Shown here one piece after another: positions 41,301 to 45,665 of a DNA stretch of 45,665 nt. A program made the translations under genes and the position numbers. This DNA is from Phocaeicola_A sp964444735 (GTDB taxonomy: Bacteria > Bacteroidota > Bacteroidia > Bacteroidales > Bacteroidaceae): NCBI GenBank assembly GCA_964444735.1, contig CAYUIJ010000007.1:1-45665 (forward strand), in the 5' to 3' direction. The notes beneath the pieces are model-generated. The model was given only the letters and a program-made list of their open reading frames with translations. It made no database searches and was not told the origin of the DNA. The stretch's first letter is position 1. Every line of letters starts with the position of its first letter.

Positions 41301-44300
41301 ATGTACGATTTTGTTCATTTGCACGTTCATAGTCAGTATTCCATTCTTGACGGTCAGGCAAGCATCGCAAAACTGGTCGACAAGGCGATAGCTGACGGGA
41401 TGAAGGGGATGGCCCTGACGGATCATGGCAATATGTTCGGCATAAAGGAGTTTTACAACTATGCGGATAAAAAGAACGGAAGCATTAAGGGAGAGATAAA
41501 GTCTTTGAAGAAGAGGATTTCCGATCTTGAAAGCGGGAAGGAGGCATGTGAGAATCCGGCGGAAGAAATCGCATCATGCAAGGCGGGAATCGAGGCTTTG
41601 AACGGAAAGCTTTTCAAGCCTATCATAGGCTGCGAAATGTATGTGGCACGTCATAGGCTTTTTAATAAAGAGGGGAAAGCCGATCAGAGCGGCTATCACC
41701 TGGTGGTGCTGGCAAAGAACCAGAAAGGGTATCACAATCTGATAAAACTTGTATCGAAAGCGTGGACTGACGGATACTACGTTCGTCCGCGTACGGACAG
41801 ATCGGAACTTGAGAAATACCATGAGGGGCTAATTGTCTGTTCTGCCTGCTTGGGAGGTGAGATACCCCGCCTGATTCGCGACGGTAAGACAAGAGAGGCC
41901 GAAGAGGCGGTGCAATGGTATAAGAGGGTTTTTGGCAATGATTATTATCTGGAACTTCAATTACATAAGGCTACGGTTGCGAGAGCCAATCATGAAGCAT
42001 ATCCGCTTCAATTGAAAGTAAACAGGCATTTAAAGGAATTCGGGGAAAAATACGGCATTAAGCTGGTTTGTACAAACGATGTGCATTTTGTGGATGAGGA
42101 AAATGCCGAAGCCCATGACCGCCTGATTTGTCTGAGTACGGGTAAAGATTTGGATGATTCCAATCGTCTGCTTTATTCCAAACAGGAATGGTTCAAGACA
42201 AAGGAAGAGATGAGCCGAATTTTTGAAGATGTGCCTGAGGCTTTGCTTAATACAGTGGATATTTGCAATCAGGTGGAATTCTATTCGATAGATCATGATC
42301 CGATTATGCCGACATTCGCCATTCCTGAAGAATTTGGAACGGAAGAAGGATACCGTAGAAAATATACGGAAGAGGATTTGTATAATGAATTTACCCGGGA
42401 CGAGAACGGCGAAGCGGTGATGGATAAGGAAAGCGCTGATGCCAAGATTGAGAAACTGGGGGGATATGAAAAGCTATACCGCATAAAGTTAGAAGCCGAC
42501 TATCTGGCAAAACTGGCATTTGACGGGGCAAGGAAATGTTACGGTGAAAAGCTTTCGAAAGAAGTAGAAGAGCGATTGAGGTTTGAGCTCCATGTCATGA
42601 AAACGATGGGTTTTCCGGGATACTTTCTTATTGTACAGGACTTTATCGCAGCCGCGCGTGAGAAGCTTGGAGTCTCGGTGGGTCCGGGGCGCGGCTCTGT
42701 TGCAGGCTCTGCCGTTGCCTACTGTCTTGGCATTACTAAGATAGATCCTATTGCTTATGACTTGCTGTTTGAGCGTTTCCTGAATCCGGACAGAATATCG
42801 CTGCCTGATATTGACGTTGATTTTGATGATGACGGACGTGGAGAGGTGTTACGCTGGGTTACAGAGAAATACGGACAGGAAAAGGTGGCACATATCATAA
42901 CTTATGGAACGATGGCGGCCAAGCTGGCCATAAAAGACGTGGCCCGTGTGCAAAAACTGCCCTTGGCCATATCCAATAGATTGTGCAAGCTTATCCCGGA
43001 CAAAATTCCCGGCAAGAAAACGAGCCTGGCCAGCGCGATTGAATATGTACCGGAATTGCAGGAAGCCGAAGCCTCTTCGGATCCTGTGTTGAGAGATACT
43101 ATCAAATATGCGCGAATGCTGGAGGGCAATGTCCGTAATACAGGCGTGCATGCCTGCGGTACCATTATTTGCCGTGATGACATTACAGACTGGGTTCCGG
43201 TAAGTACGGCAGACGATAAAGAAACCGGAGAAAAGATGCTGGTTACCCAATATGAGGGTTCGGTTATTGAAGAGACCGGACTGATAAAAATGGACTTTTT
43301 AGGCTTAAAAACCCTTTCGATAATAAAGGAAACGATAGAGAATATCCGCCTGAGTTCGGGTGAGGAGATTGATATCGATAAAATCGATATCAATGACAAG
43401 GCCACTTATAAGTTATACAGTGAAGGGCGTACTATCGGCACGTTTCAGTTTGAGTCGCCTGGAATGCAGAAATACCTGCGTGAACTGCAGCCTACCACAT
43501 TTGAGGATCTGATAGCGATGAACGCCCTTTATAGGCCAGGGCCGATGGATTATATTCCGGATTTCATTGACCGTAAGCAAGGGCGGAAACCCATAGAATA
43601 TGATATACCGATAATGGAGAAATATCTGAAGGATACGTATGGAATAACGGTCTATCAGGAGCAGGTGATGCTTCTGTCACGCCTGCTGTCTGATTTCAGC
43701 CGCGGGGAGAGTGACGCCTTGCGCAAGGCTATGGGTAAGAAACTGCGTGACAAGCTTGATCATTTCAAGCCTAAATTTATAGAAGGCGGGAGGAAAAACG
43801 GACATGATCCGAAGGTACTTGAGAAAATATGGGGCGACTGGGAAAAGTTCGCTTCGTATGCGTTCAATAAATCGCACGCTACCTGTTATTCATGGGTAGC
43901 CTATCAGACCGCTTATCTGAAAGCACACTATCCTCCGCAATATATGGCGGCGAACTTGAGCCGTAATATTTCCAGAATTGACGAAATTACAAAGCTGATG
44001 GATGAATGCAAGGTTATGGGTATTCAGGTATTGGGGCCGGATGTAAACGAGAGCGTCATGAAATTCTCTGTCAATCCAAGCGGGAATATCCGCTTTGGGC
44101 TGGGTGCTGTAAAAGGCGTGGGGGAGAATGCTGTAGGGGCAATTGTCGAGGAGCGTAGGAAGAACGGTCCTTACAAGGATATTTTTGATTTTGTACAGCG
44201 GGTGAATCTGACGGCCTGTAACCGAAAGAATATTGAGAACATAGCGATTTCAGGAGGATTTGATTCTTTACCGGGTGTAAAGCGGGAAATGTTTTTTGCC

Positions 44301-45104
44301 TCAAATGCCAAGGGCGAGACTTTCGCAGAACTGTTAATACGTTATGGAACAAAATACCAGGCAGACAAAGCGGCCTCAATTAACTCCTTGTTTGGAGGAG
44401 AGTTCCAAATAGAAGTGTCAAGACCGGAAATCCCTCCGTTTGAAGAATGGAATTCTCTTGACCGGCTAAATCGTGAGCGTGAATATGTGGGCATATATTT
44501 GTCCGCGCACCCTTTGGACGAGTATGCCGTTGTACTTGAGCATGTATGCAGCACGCATATGAATGAATTAAGCGACAAAGCGGCATTGGTTAGTAAAGAA
44601 CAACTGGTGATGGGAGGAATCGTGACTGATGTGCGTGAAGGACGCACGAAGACCAATAAGCCTTACGGAGCGGCTAAAATAGAAGACTATTCAGGTTCTG
44701 CCGAATTGACTTTTTTTGGCAATGACTGGCTGAAATGGTCAGGTTATTTCCGTACAGGATATTTTCTGTTTATGAAAGGAAAAATGACGCCTCGTCAGTG
44801 GAATGCCAATGAATATGATTTGAAAATAACTTCTATTGAGTTTCTTCCGGATGTAAAGGAACAGCTGATAAACAAAATCACCATTAATACACCGTTAAGC
44901 GCGCTTAATGACGAACTGGTAACCGATTTGCTTTCGATTGTAAAAAATAATCCGGGGAACGCCGAACTCTGTTTCTTTGTACAAGATGATGCTGACGGCA
45001 GAATGCGTGTTTTGATGAAATCACAGAAAGTTAAAATTTCTGTTAAGCGTGACCTTATCACCTATATAAAGAGCCGGCCAGAGTTGGAATTCAAAATAAA
45101 TTGA
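41301..45104 (+). CDS. dnaE: DNA polymerase III alpha subunit
   Basis: The replicative polymerase subunit, 1267 residues from the ATG at 41301 (MYDFVHLHVHSQYSILDG). An N-terminal PHP domain shows the metal-site patterns HLHVHSQYS and LTDHGNMFG. It carries a charged, coiled-coil-like insert at about residues 58-105 before KPIIGCEMYVA, which lengthens this domain. The palm has GPGRGSVAGSAVAYCLGIT near 460 and the catalytic PDIDVDFDDDGR near 500. The fingers region (FESPGMQKYLREL, ALRKAMGKK, FNKSHATCYSWVAYQT) follows. A helix-hairpin-helix part lies near 940-1000, and an OB fold near 1090-1170 (VMGGIVTDVREGRTK). The last residues overlap the trxA promoter. Confidence 0.96.
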   Translation: MYDFVHLHVHSQYSILDGQASIAKLVDKAIADGMKGMALTDHGNMFGIKEFYNYADKKNGSIKGEIKSLKKRISDLESGKEACENPAEEIASCKAGIEALNGKLFKPIIGCEMYVARHRLFNKEGKADQSGYHLVVLAKNQKGYHNLIKLVSKAWTDGYYVRPRTDRSELEKYHEGLIVCSACLGGEIPRLIRDGKTREAEEAVQWYKRVFGNDYYLELQLHKATVARANHEAYPLQLKVNRHLKEFGEKYGIKLVCTNDVHFVDEENAEAHDRLICLSTGKDLDDSNRLLYSKQEWFKTKEEMSRIFEDVPEALLNTVDICNQVEFYSIDHDPIMPTFAIPEEFGTEEGYRRKYTEEDLYNEFTRDENGEAVMDKESADAKIEKLGGYEKLYRIKLEADYLAKLAFDGARKCYGEKLSKEVEERLRFELHVMKTMGFPGYFLIVQDFIAAAREKLGVSVGPGRGSVAGSAVAYCLGITKIDPIAYDLLFERFLNPDRISLPDIDVDFDDDGRGEVLRWVTEKYGQEKVAHIITYGTMAAKLAIKDVARVQKLPLAISNRLCKLIPDKIPGKKTSLASAIEYVPELQEAEASSDPVLRDTIKYARMLEGNVRNTGVHACGTIICRDDITDWVPVSTADDKETGEKMLVTQYEGSVIEETGLIKMDFLGLKTLSIIKETIENIRLSSGEEIDIDKIDINDKATYKLYSEGRTIGTFQFESPGMQKYLRELQPTTFEDLIAMNALYRPGPMDYIPDFIDRKQGRKPIEYDIPIMEKYLKDTYGITVYQEQVMLLSRLLSDFSRGESDALRKAMGKKLRDKLDHFKPKFIEGGRKNGHDPKVLEKIWGDWEKFASYAFNKSHATCYSWVAYQTAYLKAHYPPQYMAANLSRNISRIDEITKLMDECKVMGIQVLGPDVNESVMKFSVNPSGNIRFGLGAVKGVGENAVGAIVEERRKNGPYKDIFDFVQRVNLTACNRKNIENIAISGGFDSLPGVKREMFFASNAKGETFAELLIRYGTKYQADKAASINSLFGGEFQIEVSRPEIPPFEEWNSLDRLNREREYVGIYLSAHPLDEYAVVLEHVCSTHMNELSDKAALVSKEQLVMGGIVTDVREGRTKTNKPYGAAKIEDYSGSAELTFFGNDWLKWSGYFRTGYFLFMKGKMTPRQWNANEYDLKITSIEFLPDVKEQLINKITINTPLSALNDELVTDLLSIVKNNPGNAELCFFVQDDADGRMRVLMKSQKVKISVKRDLITYIKSRPELEFKIN

Positions 45105-45112
45105 TATCTTTG
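45084..45112 (+). promoter_or_regulatory. Promoter for trxA
   Basis: TTGG (45084-45087) and TATCTTTG (45105-45112) are about 18 bases apart. The promoter lies across the dnaE stop codon, so trxA can be expressed independently. Confidence 0.7.
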
Positions 45113-45144
45113 CCGACCAGTATCATTAAAAAGTATATTCAATT

Positions 45145-45459
45145 ATGGCACTAGAAATTACAGATGCGAATTTTGACGAACTGGCAGCTACAGGAAAGCC
45201 GGTTGTTGTGGATTTTTGGGCAACTTGGTGTGGCCCATGCAAGAAAATAGCTCCTGAAATCGAGGCTTTGGCCAAAGAGTACGAGGGGCAGGCTATTATC
45301 GGTAAATGTGATGTGGACTCAAACGATGGGCTGACCGGCAAGTTCGGCGTACGTAATATCCCGACAGTCTTGTTTATCAGAGACGGAAAAGTCGTTGACA
45401 AACAGGTGGGGGCGGCTCCAAAATCTGTTTTTGAAGAGAAGCTGAAAGCTATTCTTTGA
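45145..45459 (+). CDS. trxA: Thioredoxin
   Basis: The 104-residue cytoplasmic thioredoxin reduces protein disulfides using electrons from thioredoxin reductase. The active site is W28-C29-G-P-C32, preceded by VVVDFWAT. The cis-Pro is in RNIPTVLFIRDGK near 74, and the C-terminal helix is complete. There is no signal peptide, unlike the DUF5106 thioredoxin-fold protein in the fimbrial operon. It has its own promoter and terminator downstream of dnaE. Confidence 0.96.
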   Translation: MALEITDANFDELAATGKPVVVDFWATWCGPCKKIAPEIEALAKEYEGQAIIGKCDVDSNDGLTGKFGVRNIPTVLFIRDGKVVDKQVGAAPKSVFEEKLKAIL

Positions 45460-45473
45460 CAAAGTGAAGAATG

Positions 45474-45525
45474 TCCGTTCTCATGCTGAAAAATATTATC
45501 ATAAGGGGTGAGAACGGATGTTTTT
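45474..45525 (+). terminator. Terminator after trxA
   Basis: TCCGTTCTCA (45474-45483) and TGAGAACGGA (45509-45518) form a perfect 10-bp stem, followed by TGTTTTT. The loop is long (25 bases). Beyond it, to the window end, I see no supportable gene. Confidence 0.7.
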
Positions 45526-45665
45526 ACAGGGGGCGCTTGCGCCTTATCCGTTGTAAAAGGCATATTCAGGACGGGCGGTCTTCCCGGTATAAGGACGATG
45601 CGAGTGTGAGGAGGACATGCCGGAATGGCATGAGATGTCTGTCCGCTTCCCCTGCGGACTGATCC

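Noticed and set aside
45471..45662. Short frame at the right edge
   Set aside because: It begins inside the trxA terminator hairpin and shows no protein-like features before the window ends.
1..45665. CRISPR arrays, insertion sequences, rRNA genes
   Set aside because: I looked for regularly spaced repeats, transposase-like proteins with terminal repeats and rRNA signatures, and saw none.

Overview
The window looks like chromosomal DNA of a Bacteroidales bacterium. Several genes have -7 elements of the Bacteroidetes form TAnnTTTG, some with a -33 TTTG/TTG about 19-20 bases upstream. The core gene set and its grouping (pyrE with an SRPBCC protein, waaA-gltX, 7TM-HD phosphodiesterase-priA, DUF4834-pssA-psd, dnaE-trxA) and a long run of Mfa/FimA-type fimbrial lipoproteins all point the same way. 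I cannot name the species.

Layout. 1-5438: leftward genes for a small hypothetical protein, a large periplasmic tricorn-like S41 protease and a lipoprotein ApbE flavin transferase. 5439-7449: a gap holding a decayed coding fragment, an exported basic Arg/His/Pro-rich protein and a small SRPBCC protein. 7587-11249: leftward pyrE, waaA and gltX. 11352-15861: rightward 7TM-HD cyclic-dinucleotide phosphodiesterase and priA. 16211-33045: one rightward 16.8 kb fimbrial operon. 33330-34308: convergent tRNA-Pro(GGG) and tRNA-Arg(CCG) around a non-coding stretch with a small-RNA-like unit and several hairpins. 34722-39357: a tiny Ala/Val/Asp-rich lipoprotein, then mtaB, a family 2 glycosyltransferase and an RsmF-type rRNA methyltransferase. 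39373-41101: leftward psd-pssA-DUF4834, for phosphatidylethanolamine synthesis. 41301-45459: dnaE and trxA.

The fimbrial operon is the part most worth study. It encodes a DUF3575 outer-membrane protein, a DUF3868/OmpA-like protein, a large Mfa1-like fimbrillin, an Mfa2-like anchor, five further fimbrillin-like lipoproteins and a final DUF5106/thioredoxin-fold protein with a CEHC motif. Four of the five late lipoproteins share a C-terminal module, and in two of these it leads into GLUG-like beta-helix repeats, so they may be alternative tip adhesins. Two G9 tracts suggest phase variation. One lies just upstream of the operon promoter, beside a perfect 8-bp inverted repeat. The other lies in the fimbrillin gene just before its predicted Ser-Arg processing site, where gain or loss of one G gives a stop within 6-11 codons. 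I propose a phase-variable, disulfide-assisted, Mfa-type pilus with GLUG-bearing accessory subunits. The family assignments rest on recognised motifs; the switching and the disulfide role are inference.
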